64,000 nucleotides of DNA from an uncultured Clostridium sp. (GTDB taxonomy: Bacteria; Bacillota; Clostridia; TANB77; CAG-508): positions 1 through 64,000 of the forward strand of contig CANOVB010000006.1 of NCBI GenBank assembly GCA_947570695.1, written 5' to 3'. The notes beneath the pieces were generated by a model. The model had not been told where the DNA came from, did no database searches, and saw only the letters and a list, made by a program, of their open reading frames with translations. Positions 33,998 through 43,436 of this stretch are shown piece by piece; position 1 is the first letter of the stretch; every line of letters starts with the position of its first letter. A program made the position numbers and the translations under genes.

Positions 33998-35059
33998 ATG
34001 GAAAAAGTAAGAGCTGTTCAGTATGGAGTTGGGAAAATGGCAATTTTTACTATGCGTTATATGATTGAGAAAGGAATTGAAATAGTAGGTGCTATAGATG
34101 TAAATCCAGATATAGTTGGAAAAGATATAGGAGAGATTATTGGTGGAGAAAAATTAGGAATAACTGTTACAGATGCAAAAGATGCATTATCAATATTAGA
34201 GGAAACAAAACCAGATATATGTATAGTAACTACAAGGAGTTTAATAAATGAATTGGAAAAACCTCTTATTTTATGTGCAAGTAGAGGAATAAATGCAATT
34301 ACAACTTGTGAGGAAGCATTTTTTCCAATGAATTCTAATCCAGAATTAACTAAAAAAATAGATGAATTAGCACAAAAAAATAATTGTACAATTACAGGTA
34401 GTGGATATCAAGATATTTATTGGGGACAATTAGTATCATCAATAGCAGGTTCTACTCAAAGAATAGTAAAAATAAAAGGAAGTTCTAGTTATAATGTTGA
34501 AGAATATGGAATTGCACTAGCAGAAGCACATGGAGCAGGTTTAACTTTATCAGAGTTTGATGAAAAAATCGCTTCTGTAGATAGAATATCAGATGAGGAA
34601 AGACAAAAAATTATTGTAAAAGGAGATTATTTACCATCTTATATGTGGAATGTTAATGGTTGGTTATGTGAAAAATTAGGTTTAACTGTTAAAAGACAAA
34701 CTCAAAAATGTATTCCTCAAACAGCTAAAGAAGATATTTATTCATCTACATTAAATATGACAATAAAAGCGGGAGATAGTACTGGAATGAGTGCTGTTGT
34801 AACAACAGAAACTGAAGAAGGAATAATTTTAGAAACAGAATGTATAGGAAAAGTTTATAGTCCAGAGGAATTTGATAAAAATATTTGGACAGTAGAAGGA
34901 GAGCCAACTACTACTATTACTGTTGAAAAACCAGATACAGTAGAACTGACTTGTGCAAGTATTGTAAACAGGATTCCTGATGTTATTTCTGCTAAATCTG
35001 GATATGTTCCAACAGAAAGATTAGGTGAATTAACTTTTAAAAAGAAAATAGAGAAGTAA
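33998..35059 (+). CDS. dihydrodipicolinate-reductase-like / 2,4-diaminopentanoate dehydrogenase-like oxidoreductase
   Basis: A 353-residue NAD(P)-dependent oxidoreductase. The N-terminal Rossmann domain starts VRAVQYGVGKMAIFTMRYM and continues GIEIVGAIDVNPDIVGKDIGEIIG. A SRGINAITTCEEAFFP segment and TGSGYQDIYWGQL follow. This layout is shared by the DapB N-terminal family and by Ord (2,4-diaminopentanoate dehydrogenase of ornithine fermentation); no other ornithine genes are nearby, so the substrate is uncertain. Start ATG 33998 follows GAAAGGAG. It is monocistronic. Confidence 0.75.
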   Translation: MEKVRAVQYGVGKMAIFTMRYMIEKGIEIVGAIDVNPDIVGKDIGEIIGGEKLGITVTDAKDALSILEETKPDICIVTTRSLINELEKPLILCASRGINAITTCEEAFFPMNSNPELTKKIDELAQKNNCTITGSGYQDIYWGQLVSSIAGSTQRIVKIKGSSSYNVEEYGIALAEAHGAGLTLSEFDEKIASVDRISDEERQKIIVKGDYLPSYMWNVNGWLCEKLGLTVKRQTQKCIPQTAKEDIYSSTLNMTIKAGDSTGMSAVVTTETEEGIILETECIGKVYSPEEFDKNIWTVEGEPTTTITVEKPDTVELTCASIVNRIPDVISAKSGYVPTERLGELTFKKKIEK

Positions 35060-35177
35060 AAAATTCTAACTAGTAGAGAAAGGTCTATCAATAGAAAACT
35101 GCTGAAACTTTCTTATTTAATAGTAATGCTCCATCTTTTTTTTAGTTTTTGCACTTTGATGTAAAAAAACTGAAAAC

Positions 35178-35206
35178 TTGAATTTATGCGGATTTTGAGG
35201 TATAAT
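35178..35206 (+). promoter_or_regulatory. sigma-A-type promoter of the GC-richer membrane gene
   Basis: TTGAAT and TATAAT with a 17-bp spacer, ~30 bp before the ribosome site. Confidence 0.7.
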
Positions 35207-35237
35207 ATAAGTATCTTATAGATAGGGAGGTTTGGAA

Positions 35238-35585
35238 ATGGATTTGGGAGAGATGTTAATCCTGATCTATGTTTCACCGATGCTACTAGCCTTTGGAATG
35301 ATGGGACTTTGCTTCATCATAATAGCAGCAATCATTCTGAACGAGGCAATCTTTATTGTTATAGCTGCTGTTATTGTAGCAGCAAAAACAATACTTGGTC
35401 CTGTGGTCAGACCGCTGATTAAGTTTGCGATGCCCAATACAGAGGTAAAACGGGAAAAACAGACTTTTAATCCCATTTTAGTCGTGATCCATACAAACGA
35501 AGAGCTGGAAAAATCATTCGAAAGAATGGAGCGCTCTTTTAAGAGGATGGAACGCAGGCTTAAAAAAAGAAATTACCATTTCTAA
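35238..35585 (+). CDS. GC-richer small membrane protein with basic tail (possible foreign gene)
   Basis: 115 residues. Two strong hydrophobic segments (LILIYVSPMLLAFGMMGLCFIII and LNEAIFIVIAAVIVAAK) are followed by a charged tail rich in Arg, Lys and Glu (ERMERSFKRMERRLKKR). Composition is GC-richer than neighbours, and it uses an in-frame CGG (35451-35453) as a plain codon. I chose ATG 35238 after GGGAGG. Own promoter and a perfect terminator make it a self-contained cassette. Function unknown. Confidence 0.7.
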   Translation: MDLGEMLILIYVSPMLLAFGMMGLCFIIIAAIILNEAIFIVIAAVIVAAKTILGPVVRPLIKFAMPNTEVKREKQTFNPILVVIHTNEELEKSFERMERSFKRMERRLKKRNYHF

Positions 35586-35614
35586 CTTGAAGTGCAGGCG
35601 TAATGCATTTCTAG

Positions 35615-35651
35615 AAAAGCCCCACCAGTGTCAAACTGGTGGGGCTTTTTT
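35615..35651 (+). terminator. strong terminator
   Basis: AAAGCCCCACCAGT pairs with ACTGGTGGGGCTTT over a GTCAA loop, followed by TTTTT. Confidence 0.95.
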
Positions 35652-35748
35652 TATTTAATAGAAAATATTTTGTGTTTTCTATTTATTGAAAACAATGCGC
35701 AGAAAATTTCAAGGAAATTTTTGTCACATTGAATATATGTATTAAATA
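35652..35748 (+). repeat. dispersed intergenic hairpin repeat, copy b
   Basis: A hairpin (AATAGAAAA ... TTTTCTATT) followed by AATGCGCAGAAAATTTC, AAGGAAATTTTTGTCACA; the tail closely matches the reversed copy at 55.44 kb. Confidence 0.55.
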
Positions 35749-35855
35749 AAATTAAATTTAAAATTAAATTTAAAATAAAATTTGAACAAAATTGGAAAGT
35801 ATTGTATAATCATTTTGTATTAAAATGTATAAAAATATGGGAGAGAAAAGGAAAC

Positions 35856-36389
35856 ATGGAATATTTAGATGTAGTTGATGAGAATAATAATTTAATTGGA
35901 AAAAATGAAGAAAGAAATATTATACATGAAAAAGGAATATGGCATAGAGAAGTGGCAGTTTGGATTATGAATGAAAAAGGAGAAGTTTTATTACAAAAAA
36001 GAGCTGCAAGTAAAAAACAATATCCAAATAAATGGGCAATTTGTGCAGGTCATATTGATGCTGGAGAAAGCCATGAAGCAGCTATAATAAGAGAGATGAA
36101 TGAAGAAATAGGTATGACATTAGCTATAGATGATTTAGAATTTTTAGGAGTATATAAGGTTGAGGAACAAACAGAAAATATAATAAATAATTACTTTAAT
36201 TATACATATTTTTTAAAAACAAATTGGAAAATTGAAGATTATACAATTTGTTTAGAAGAGCTAAGTGAAGTGAAATATATACCTTTAGTAGAACTTGAAA
36301 AAAGTGTTAGACTTGGAAATGATGAAATGACATTTACTAAAAAGTCATATATGCCTAAAATAATTGAAGAATTAAGGAAAAGATTATAA
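35856..36389 (+). CDS. NUDIX hydrolase (IPP-isomerase-like)
   Basis: A 177-residue NUDIX enzyme, intact paralogue of the broken gene at 28.7 kb. It begins MEYLDVVDENNNLIGKNEERNIIHEKGIWHREVAVWI; the NUDIX box is GHIDAGESHEAAIIREMNEEIG. This subgroup (often called isopentenyl-diphosphate isomerase-like) hydrolyses unknown nucleotide or diphosphate substrates. I chose ATG 35856 after AAAAGGAAAC; the upstream in-frame ATG lacks a site. Confidence 0.9.
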   Translation: MEYLDVVDENNNLIGKNEERNIIHEKGIWHREVAVWIMNEKGEVLLQKRAASKKQYPNKWAICAGHIDAGESHEAAIIREMNEEIGMTLAIDDLEFLGVYKVEEQTENIINNYFNYTYFLKTNWKIEDYTICLEELSEVKYIPLVELEKSVRLGNDEMTFTKKSYMPKIIEELRKRL

Positions 36390-36460
36390 TAAGTAAAAAT
36401 TTAAGGATTATTTAATAATCATATGATAATTTTATAAAATCAAATGAAAAGGAGAATTTT

Positions 36461-37939
36461 ATGTCAAGAAATTTTAAAAATGTTATTATGATTATTTTAA
36501 TAATCGTTGGAATAATTTGTATTTATTTTACTACAAGTAAATCGGTAGGAAATCCTCCAGAAAGACCTCAAAATATTAATGACCAAAAAATGATTGAAAA
36601 TGGAAATGATTTTAGAAAAGATATAGGTGAAGTAAAAGGTGATTCTTTTGAAAATGGTATAAAAAAAGATTATAGAAATAGTAAAAATGAAGATTTTGAA
36701 AGAGAAAAGAAAAATATTAAGATAGACAAAAAATACGTTATTGAATTTGCTGTAGAAGCATTAATAATTTCATTAATATTTTCATATTTAGTAATTTCAA
36801 ATTTTAATGAAAAAGGATTTAAAGAAAGTTTTGAAAACATTGATAAAATTATTATTTATATTTTAATAACAATTATAAGTATTGGATTGATAATAAGTGT
36901 AGTAAATTATTTTGTTACAAATCGAAAAGAAAAAGATTTTAAAGTCCCAATGGAAAATGAACAAACAGAAAAAACAACTTTTGCAAAAGATATTGAAGAA
37001 GGAAATGTTATAATAGAGAAAAATATAAATTTAAGTGATTACACATCTAATATAACAATAAAAGATGGTGGAGAATATAATCTAATAGGTAATTTTGAAT
37101 ATTCAGTGCTAATAAATTCAAAAGAAAAAGTAATATTAAATTTAAATAATGTTAATATAAAAAATGAATTAACTGCTACTATAGCAAATATATCTACAAA
37201 TGAATTAGAAATAAATTTAGTAGAAAATTCAAATAATGTTTTATCTGATGGCGGTGCAAGTGAGTATGATGCTTGTATTTATTCTGAAGGACCTCTTGAA
37301 ATATCAGGAACTGGAAACCTTGAAGTATATGGAAACCAAGTAGAAGGAGAAGGAATAGCTACAGAAACAAATAATATAACAATAAATGGAGGAAAACTTT
37401 ATATACAATCAAAAGATGATGGAATAAATGCTGGAGGAGATGGTGGAAAAATTACCATTAATAATGGAACAATTTTTATTAATGCTTCTGGTGATGGTAT
37501 AGATTCTAATAAAAATTTGGTTATAAATGGAGGAACAATTTATACAATAGGGTCCCCTCTCGGAGGAGATGCTGGCATAGATACAGATGATGGTTTTGAT
37601 ATAAATGGTGGACTAGTAATTGCGTTAGGCTCAGATATGCTAGAAGCGCCAAATTCTACTTCAAAACAGAACTCATTATGTGTAACATTAGAAAAAGAAA
37701 TAGAAAAAGGAACACTAATAACTTTAATTAATGATAATGATGAAATAATAGTTTCTTTTAATTCTGAAGAAAATTTTAAAACATTAATTATAAGCTCAAA
37801 GGAATTAAAATCTGGAAAATACTATTTATATAAAAATGGAAAAAATACAGGCAAATTAGAGAATGGAATTTATTATAGTGGAGAGTATACAAAAGGTGAA
37901 GAAATAACTACAAAAAATAGTAGAGAATTTCAAATATAA
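36461..37939 (+). CDS. membrane-anchored protein with carbohydrate-binding (DUF4353-like) domain
   Basis: 492 residues. One N-terminal membrane helix (VIMIILIIVGIICIYF), a charged linker, two more helices at ~90-150, and a large exported domain from ~165. That domain is a right-handed beta-helix-like array of short repeats (ITINGGKLYIQSKDDGINAGGDGGKITINNGTIFINASGDGID), the pattern of the DUF4353/carbohydrate-binding family of Clostridia. It probably faces the cell surface and binds glycans. AAAAGGAG precedes the ATG. Confidence 0.8.
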   Translation: MSRNFKNVIMIILIIVGIICIYFTTSKSVGNPPERPQNINDQKMIENGNDFRKDIGEVKGDSFENGIKKDYRNSKNEDFEREKKNIKIDKKYVIEFAVEALIISLIFSYLVISNFNEKGFKESFENIDKIIIYILITIISIGLIISVVNYFVTNRKEKDFKVPMENEQTEKTTFAKDIEEGNVIIEKNINLSDYTSNITIKDGGEYNLIGNFEYSVLINSKEKVILNLNNVNIKNELTATIANISTNELEINLVENSNNVLSDGGASEYDACIYSEGPLEISGTGNLEVYGNQVEGEGIATETNNITINGGKLYIQSKDDGINAGGDGGKITINNGTIFINASGDGIDSNKNLVINGGTIYTIGSPLGGDAGIDTDDGFDINGGLVIALGSDMLEAPNSTSKQNSLCVTLEKEIEKGTLITLINDNDEIIVSFNSEENFKTLIISSKELKSGKYYLYKNGKNTGKLENGIYYSGEYTKGEEITTKNSREFQI

Positions 37940-37960
37940 TAATTTTAGTAAAGTTTTTAT

Positions 37961-38000
37961 AAAAAATGTGAGCAAATTAAATAATGCTCACATTTTTTTT
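37961..38000 (+). terminator. terminator
   Basis: AAAATGTGAGCA pairs with TGCTCACATTTT over a 10-base loop, followed by a T-run. Confidence 0.9.
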
Positions 38001-38075
38001 ATATAATAGAAAATTGCTCGGCAATTCCTATTATATAAAGGCTTTGCCAATATTTGTACACAAATTTACTGTGTA
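38001..38075 (+). repeat. dispersed intergenic hairpin repeat, copy c
   Basis: A hairpin (TATATAATAG ... CTATTATATA with inner AATTG/CAATT) followed by AAAGGCTTTGCCAATATTTG and TACACAAATTT. Related by layout to copies a, b and d. Confidence 0.45.
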
Positions 38076-38161
38076 AATTTGGCACGTAGAATAAAGACGT
38101 GGACAATTCAGTAAAGTTTCGTCTTTTGCATATTAAATACTGTCCACTTTTGTTCTAATAT

Positions 38162-38800
38162 TTAATTATAAAGCTCAATATAAAAAACAGGAATTCCACT
38201 TGAATATGGTGCTATATCATATTGCTGAAAATAAATTGCAAGTTTGTTGTCTGTAGTAATATAGAATTGATTTATTTTGAACGTTTCTAATACTAATGTA
38301 CAATAATTATCAAAATATTGATTTGAATTATTATTTATTTGAGCTTCTATTTGAGTATTAATATTTTTCAAAATATCTATTAAGTAATATGGATTATTTG
38401 GAAACAAGTTTGCTAATGTAAATTGAATAGAAGACTGCATATTCCAGTTTTGTGAACTTCTAATAGTAGAACCATGAGCTCCACCTGAAAATGTATATTC
38501 ATCAGCATATAAACTAATAATATTATTTTTATTATAAGTAATATTATATTCATATATTAATTCAAATACCATAATCGGATATCCATTTGAACTGTTATAT
38601 TCATAAGTTTGTTTAGCCTGTTCTAAAAGTACTGTTTCGGCATAATTTTTTAAATTTAAAGCTTTATCTAAATTGTAATTATTAAAATCCGATTTTTGGC
38701 ATCTATTACATATACTAGGGTATTCAATTTTATATTTTAATATTAAGTTACCCTTATAAAAAATTTCCCTTTCTAAAATATTATTTTTTATATTAAACAT
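38162..38800 (-). CDS. DUF3298/DUF4163-domain (RsiV-like) protein
   Basis: About 212 residues, no clear signal peptide. The DUF3298 hallmark is visible in the middle: YADEYTFSGGAHGSTIRSSQNW followed by LANLFPNN, and the C-terminal end FQQYDIAPYSSGIPVF. The fold is shared with the RsiV anti-sigma lysozyme sensor, but this protein lacks a membrane anchor. The start is the third of three closely spaced candidates (GTG, ATG, ATG); GAGGTG suits ATG 38800. It is convergent with the upstream gene. Confidence 0.8.
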   Translation of the reverse strand: MFNIKNNILEREIFYKGNLILKYKIEYPSICNRCQKSDFNNYNLDKALNLKNYAETVLLEQAKQTYEYNSSNGYPIMVFELIYEYNITYNKNNIISLYADEYTFSGGAHGSTIRSSQNWNMQSSIQFTLANLFPNNPYYLIDILKNINTQIEAQINNNSNQYFDNYCTLVLETFKINQFYITTDNKLAIYFQQYDIAPYSSGIPVFYIELYN

Positions 38801-38993
38801 AAACATCACCTCTATAATAATATGATTTAAAATTAAAAAGTTCTAATTATCTCTAAAATTCTTTTAAAAAATCTTTATTTCTAAAGTAAACTATGATATA
38901 ATATAAAAATCTTTAATATTAAAAAACTATAAAGTAACATATTTTTATTTAATAAGTTTATATAAAAATATGGATATATTAGGAGAATTAATT

Positions 38994-39755
38994 TTGAGAA
39001 AATTTTTTGTAAAATCTAATCAAATATATGATAATAAAATAGAAATAATTGATGAAGATGTAAATCACATAAAAAATGTTTTAAGATTAACAAAAGGTGA
39101 AAAAATTAAAATTTGTGATACAGAAGATGATAGTACAAATTATATTTGTCAAATAGAAGAAATATCTTCAAAGACTGTAGTTTGTAGTATACTAGAAAGA
39201 ATTGCGGGAGAAGCAGAAAGCAATGTTAAGCTACATATATTTCAGGGATTGCCTAAGGCAGATAAGATGGAACTAATTATTCAAAAAGGAACAGAATTAG
39301 GTGTCACAGAATTTATACCAGTTAGTTTAAAAAGAAGTATCGTAAAAATTTCTTCTGGAAAAGATGAAAATAAAAAAATTGATAGATGGCAAAAAATTGC
39401 AGAAGTGGCTGCAAAACAAAGCATGAGAGATATAGTTCCAAAAGTAAGGCATATAGAAAATATTAAAAATATATGCAATCAAATTAAAGATTATGATATA
39501 GTATTAATAGCTTACGAATTAGAAGAAGATAATTATATAAAAAATGAATTATTAAAAATAAAAAAGAATAATAGTAATTATAAAATAGCTGTTGTAATTG
39601 GACCAGAAGGTGGAATTGATACAGAAGAAATTGAAGATTTAAAAAAAGCAGGAGCAAAAATTGTAAGTTTAGGTAAAAGAATTTTAAGAACTGAAACAGT
39701 TGCGCTTCAAGTTTCTTCTATAATTATGTATGAATTGGAAAATGGAGGAAATTAG
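38994..39755 (+). CDS. rsmE: 16S rRNA m3U1498 methyltransferase RsmE
   Basis: A 253-residue SPOUT methyltransferase acting on the 16S rRNA. It shows the N-terminal RKFFVKSNQIYDNKI, IKNVLRLTKGEKI (PUA-like part), QGLPKADKMELIIQKGTELGV, and the knot region VVIGPEGGIDTEEIEDLKKAGAKIVSLGKRILRTETVAL. I chose TTG 38994, with AGGAG 8 bp upstream; a longer frame runs through that site. The next gene starts 2 bp after the stop. Confidence 0.95.
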   Translation: MRKFFVKSNQIYDNKIEIIDEDVNHIKNVLRLTKGEKIKICDTEDDSTNYICQIEEISSKTVVCSILERIAGEAESNVKLHIFQGLPKADKMELIIQKGTELGVTEFIPVSLKRSIVKISSGKDENKKIDRWQKIAEVAAKQSMRDIVPKVRHIENIKNICNQIKDYDIVLIAYELEEDNYIKNELLKIKKNNSNYKIAVVIGPEGGIDTEEIEDLKKAGAKIVSLGKRILRTETVALQVSSIIMYELENGGN

Positions 39756-39757
39756 CA

Positions 39758-40405
39758 TTGGAAAAAGCCAAACTAATGCAATTAGAAATAGAAGAAAGAA
39801 GAAAACTACCTAAAAATGTAAAAGACAGTATTAGTAAAACTATATTTCAAGATTTGTTTGTTGCAGTTATTATAATGGCATATTTTTGTATAATAAATAT
39901 TACTTATTATAAGTTAGAAAGCTATAAATTTGAAGAATATATGAAATATTTTGCTTTAGGGATAATTTTAGTAACAGTTATTTTTTTCGAGTTTGCATAT
40001 AGAAAAAATAGTTTAAATCTTGGAATTATTGGAATAGAACTTTTACTTTGTGGAGTGATTTCTTTATATATACCATATATTTTTTTACATACTACAAGTG
40101 CTTTAAGAGTTTCAATAATGATTTTACCTGCAACATTAGTAGGATATTATGCAATTAAGTCTATAATTATTTTTAAACAAAATCAGTTTCAGTATAGGAG
40201 TAATTTAAGTGATGTAAAAGAAATAGTAAAAGAAACTGAGAAAAATAGTTATTTAGATGAAGAAAGCACGAAAACATATAGAGCAAAATTAAAAGAAGAG
40301 GAAGCAATTAGAAAAAAGATTATTATGCAGCAAAATAGTAAAAGCAAACAAAGAAATATACAGGAAAAAAACAGAAATAAAAAAGGAAAGCGTAGCAAAC
40401 ATTAA
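39758..40405 (+). CDS. four-helix membrane protein of unknown function
   Basis: 215 residues: a polar N-terminus, four hydrophobic helices (~28-140), and a basic Lys/Arg-rich C-terminal tail (ending KNRNKKGKRSKH). It starts at TTG after GGAGGAAATTAGCA and directly follows rsmE, so it is cotranscribed. I do not recognise a family. Confidence 0.7.
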   Translation: MEKAKLMQLEIEERRKLPKNVKDSISKTIFQDLFVAVIIMAYFCIINITYYKLESYKFEEYMKYFALGIILVTVIFFEFAYRKNSLNLGIIGIELLLCGVISLYIPYIFLHTTSALRVSIMILPATLVGYYAIKSIIIFKQNQFQYRSNLSDVKEIVKETEKNSYLDEESTKTYRAKLKEEEAIRKKIIMQQNSKSKQRNIQEKNRNKKGKRSKH

Positions 40406-40438
40406 TTAAAAGTTCTAAAAAGAAAAGAGGTAAACAAA

Positions 40439-41314
40439 TTGATTAAAAGTATGACAGGCTTCGGTCGTGGTAAATATGAAAACGAAGGTAGAAATTATAC
40501 AGTTGAAATAAAATCAGTAAATCATAAATATAGTGATATTAATGTTAGATTACCTAAATTTTTTAATAGCATAGAAGATAGAATTAGAAAAACTGTTGCA
40601 AATTCTATTTCAAGAGGAAAAGTAGATGTGTTTATTACATTTGAAAACTATAGTAGTAAGGCTGCTACAATAAGAATAAATAGAGAACTTGCAAAAGAAT
40701 ATATAAAAGAATTAAAAACATTAGCAAGTGAAACTGATTTAAAATTTGATTTAAATGTTATTGATATATCAAAACTTCCAGAGATTTTAAAAATAGAAGA
40801 TGAACAAGACGAAGAATTAATTGAAAACGAATTAATGATTGCAGTAAATGATGCATTAGATAAATTTGTCTCTATGAGAGAAATTGAAGGAGCTAAACTT
40901 ATAGAAGATATTCAAAAAAGAATATATTTAATACAAGATAAGGTAAAAGAAATAACCAAATATTCAGGAACACTTGTAGAAGAATATATGAAAAAACTAC
41001 AAATAAGAGTTAAAGAACTTATGAATAATCAAGAGATTGATGAAAATAGATTAATGCAAGAAATTGTAATATTTTCAGATAAATCTTCTATTGAAGAAGA
41101 ACTTACAAGACTTCAAAGCCATATTTCTCAATTTCTAGAACTTATAAAGCAATCTTCACCAATAGGTAAAAAAATAGATTTTCTTATTCAAGAAATTAAT
41201 AGAGAAACAAATACTATTGGATCAAAAGCAAATTCTTTAGAAATAACAAATCTAGTTATTGAAATAAAAACAGAGGTTGAAAATATAAGAGAGCAAATCC
41301 AAAATATAGAATAG
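40439..41314 (+). CDS. yicC: YicC-family endoribonuclease
   Basis: A 291-residue protein starting IKSMTGFGRGKYENEGRNYTVEIKSVNHKY, the family signature, and ending in the conserved SDKSSIEEELTRLQSHISQF...GKKIDFLIQEINRETNTIGSKAN. YicC proteins are RNases implicated in sRNA/RNA turnover. It starts at TTG after AGAGGTAAACAAA. It heads the conserved run yicC-remA-rpoZ-gmk. Confidence 0.94.
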   Translation: MIKSMTGFGRGKYENEGRNYTVEIKSVNHKYSDINVRLPKFFNSIEDRIRKTVANSISRGKVDVFITFENYSSKAATIRINRELAKEYIKELKTLASETDLKFDLNVIDISKLPEILKIEDEQDEELIENELMIAVNDALDKFVSMREIEGAKLIEDIQKRIYLIQDKVKEITKYSGTLVEEYMKKLQIRVKELMNNQEIDENRLMQEIVIFSDKSSIEEELTRLQSHISQFLELIKQSSPIGKKIDFLIQEINRETNTIGSKANSLEITNLVIEIKTEVENIREQIQNIE

Positions 41315-41420
41315 ATTTAGATAAATATACAAAGGTTTGCTTCAAAATAAATTTTAAAATTAGTATAAAATTTTATAGATTTTTTAAAAAATCTAAATAT
41401 AGATAAAGGTAGGTAAGATA

Positions 41421-41675
41421 ATGCAACTTATTAATATAGGATTTGGAAATATTGTATCGGCTGAAAGAATAATATCTATTGTTAGTCCAGAATCAGCACC
41501 TATAAAAAGAATTGTACAAGAAGCTAAAGATTCAAAAATGGCAATAGATGCGACTTATGGTAGAAGAACCAGATCAGTTATAATAATGGATTCTGGACAT
41601 GTAATATTATCAGCAGTTCAGCCAGAAACAATCGCCGGAAGAGTTGACAATGGATTAGATAATGATGACGAATAG
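41421..41675 (+). CDS. remA: RemA-like regulator (DUF370)
   Basis: An 84-residue DNA-binding protein of the RemA family, an activator of matrix genes in B. subtilis and widely conserved next to gmk. [30 protein letters not shown] and [28 protein letters not shown] are the family's fixed elements. Confidence 0.95.
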   Translation: MQLINIGFGNIVSAERIISIVSPESAPIKRIVQEAKDSKMAIDATYGRRTRSVIIMDSGHVILSAVQPETIAGRVDNGLDNDDE

Positions 41676-41707
41676 TTAAATAATAATTTTTAAAGGAGGA
41701 ATTTAAA

Positions 41708-41911
41708 ATGATAGTAAAACCAACAGTATCAGAATTACTAAATACAGTAGGAGATAACAGATATTCATTAGTAATAATGACAGCTAAAAGAGCAAGACAA
41801 ATTGCAAGCGGAGATCCAGCAAAAACAAAAGCAAAAGATAGATCTGCCGTAACTTTAGCAGCAAATGAAATTGCAGAAGGAAAAGTTGTAAAATTAGAAG
41901 AATCAAATTAA
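41708..41911 (+). CDS. rpoZ: RNA polymerase omega subunit
   Basis: 67 residues, the usual length. IVKPTVSELLNTVGDNRYSLVIMTAKRARQI matches omega, the small subunit that stabilises beta-prime. AAGGAGGAATTTAAA precedes the ATG. It lies here before gmk, whereas many relatives have gmk first. Confidence 0.93.
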   Translation: MIVKPTVSELLNTVGDNRYSLVIMTAKRARQIASGDPAKTKAKDRSAVTLAANEIAEGKVVKLEESN

Positions 41912-41940
41912 AGATAATTTTAAAAATATGAGGTAAAATT

Positions 41941-42495
41941 ATGTTAGTTATATTATCAGGAGTAGCAGGTGCAGGTAAAGACACAATAAAAAAAGAAATA
42001 ATTAAAAGAATGGAAAATGTAAAATCAATTCCAGCTTATACTACTAGACCAATTAGAGAAGGTGATATTCCAGGTGTAACTTATATATTTTTGAGTAAGG
42101 AAGAATTTGAAGAGAAAATAAGAAATAATGAAATTTATGAATATGATATTCATCATAATCATTATTATGGAACTTCAAAGAAGTTTTTAGATGAAGGAGC
42201 CAAATCTGGAATAATAATTAAAGATATAGATGTTAATGGAACAGAAATTTTAAAAAATACTTTAAAAGATATAAAAATTGTTACTATATTTTTAAGAGTG
42301 CCAAAAGAAGAATTAAAGCATAGATTGGAAAACAGAATTGATAAGCCTTCAGAAGGAGAAATAATTTTACGTTTAAATAGATTTGATTATGAAGAATCAA
42401 AAATTGGCTTATATGATTATGTTTTAAAAAATGACAATTTAGAAAAAGCAGTAAATATAATTCAAAAAATTATTGAAGAAGAAGCAAAAAATTAG
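41941..42495 (+). CDS. gmk: guanylate kinase
   Basis: A 184-residue GMP kinase. The P-loop is GVAGAGKDT (~6-14), the GMP-binding region is PAYTTRPIREGDIPGVTYIFLSKEEFEE, and the lid holds RLNRFDYEESKIGLYDY. The Asp replacing the more usual Ser/Thr of GKST is odd but occurs in this family. It is cotranscribed with rpoZ. The next expected gene (coaBC) is missing; a GC-rich island lies in its place before priA. Confidence 0.92.
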   Translation: MLVILSGVAGAGKDTIKKEIIKRMENVKSIPAYTTRPIREGDIPGVTYIFLSKEEFEEKIRNNEIYEYDIHHNHYYGTSKKFLDEGAKSGIIIKDIDVNGTEILKNTLKDIKIVTIFLRVPKEELKHRLENRIDKPSEGEIILRLNRFDYEESKIGLYDYVLKNDNLEKAVNIIQKIIEEEAKN

Positions 42496-42533
42496 TAAAA
42501 TATAATAGAAGCTAAAAACTAATAACTAAAAAC

Positions 42534-42575
42534 TAGCCGCCCCAGATTCCAAAAGATTCTGGGGCGACTAGCTTT
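42534..42575 (-). terminator. strong terminator of the minus-strand island gene
   Basis: CTAGCCGCCCCAGA and TTCTGGGGCGACTAG pair over a ~10-base loop. On the minus strand it is followed by TAGTTTTTAG, so it fits the island gene. Confidence 0.85.
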
Positions 42576-42608
42576 GGCATTGAACTATACCAAAATACGA
42601 GCCAATGC

Positions 42609-43394
42609 TTAGAAATTGAGATCAGTAAATTCGTGAGGACTGAAATCGGACAGAGGACGTCTCTGCAACTTCTCATACACGTCAGTGTTGACCACTCGGA
42701 CATTGTCCTGATAGCGGATAGATTTGTCACCAGTGTAGTTGAAGCCACCGTGGCACATGAACAGATAGCTTCCGTCCAAGCGATACTCGGATACCTCGTG
42801 CCTATGGAAGAATAGCCAGTTTTTCCAGATGTCCTGCCCAGTCGGCTCAGTCCACTCAGTACGGAGCCCGCTCTCGGCTGCAATGACATGGAATGCTGTA
42901 CTGTAGGCTGCGGCGAAACCACTGACAAAATTGTGAATCCCTGCTGGATAGCATTCCTCAAACCGACTCTGAAGGAACGTCATGTTGTATCCATAGCCAC
43001 AAATGAGTTCGGAATACCGCCGGTAATTGCTCCAGTAAGACGCATTAGCGTCGGGAGCAAAGGGAGGATGAGTGACCTCAAGCTTGTTTAGCACTTCATC
43101 GTCGATTTTGAGTTTGATTAGCGTCGACAGAGGCACATTTGCAAACTTCTGCTCTTCAGCAATCTGAGGAGGCAGGGTGTCGATGAGAGCTTTCAACAGG
43201 CCCAAAGTGTAACCCCGCTGATAGCGGAGGTGGCTTTCTTGCTCTGCCAACATGTCACTCAAGGTACGGTTGCCTTTCAGGTCAATGCTGTTCAGAGCAT
43301 TGATGGTTCCCTGAATTTCCCGAATTTTGGAGACGTTGTCGGAAAGCAAAAGAGGCAGGGTTTTGTTGCTTTTTGCAATCATAAGTTCGTACAT
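42609..43394 (-). CDS. GC-rich orphan protein of 261 residues (probable foreign gene)
   Basis: A soluble protein with no domain I recognise. The N-terminal half is helical (LLLSDNVSKIREIQGTINAL, TLGLLKALIDTLPP); the C-terminal half is rich in aromatic residues (NYRRYSELICGYGYN, WKNWLFFHRHEV, FMCHGGFNY). Codon usage is GC-rich and completely unlike its neighbours, with at least four in-frame CGG codons, including a CGG-CGG pair. ATG 43394 follows AATAGGAGAATCACC. It has its own promoter and a leader hairpin. It sits between gmk and priA on the opposite strand, so it is an insertion into a conserved cluster. Confidence 0.8.
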   Translation of the reverse strand: MYELMIAKSNKTLPLLLSDNVSKIREIQGTINALNSIDLKGNRTLSDMLAEQESHLRYQRGYTLGLLKALIDTLPPQIAEEQKFANVPLSTLIKLKIDDEVLNKLEVTHPPFAPDANASYWSNYRRYSELICGYGYNMTFLQSRFEECYPAGIHNFVSGFAAAYSTAFHVIAAESGLRTEWTEPTGQDIWKNWLFFHRHEVSEYRLDGSYLFMCHGGFNYTGDKSIRYQDNVRVVNTDVYEKLQRRPLSDFSPHEFTDLNF

Positions 43395-43436
43395 GGTGAT
43401 TCTCCTATTCATATTAAGCATTTTGGCAATCGTATT

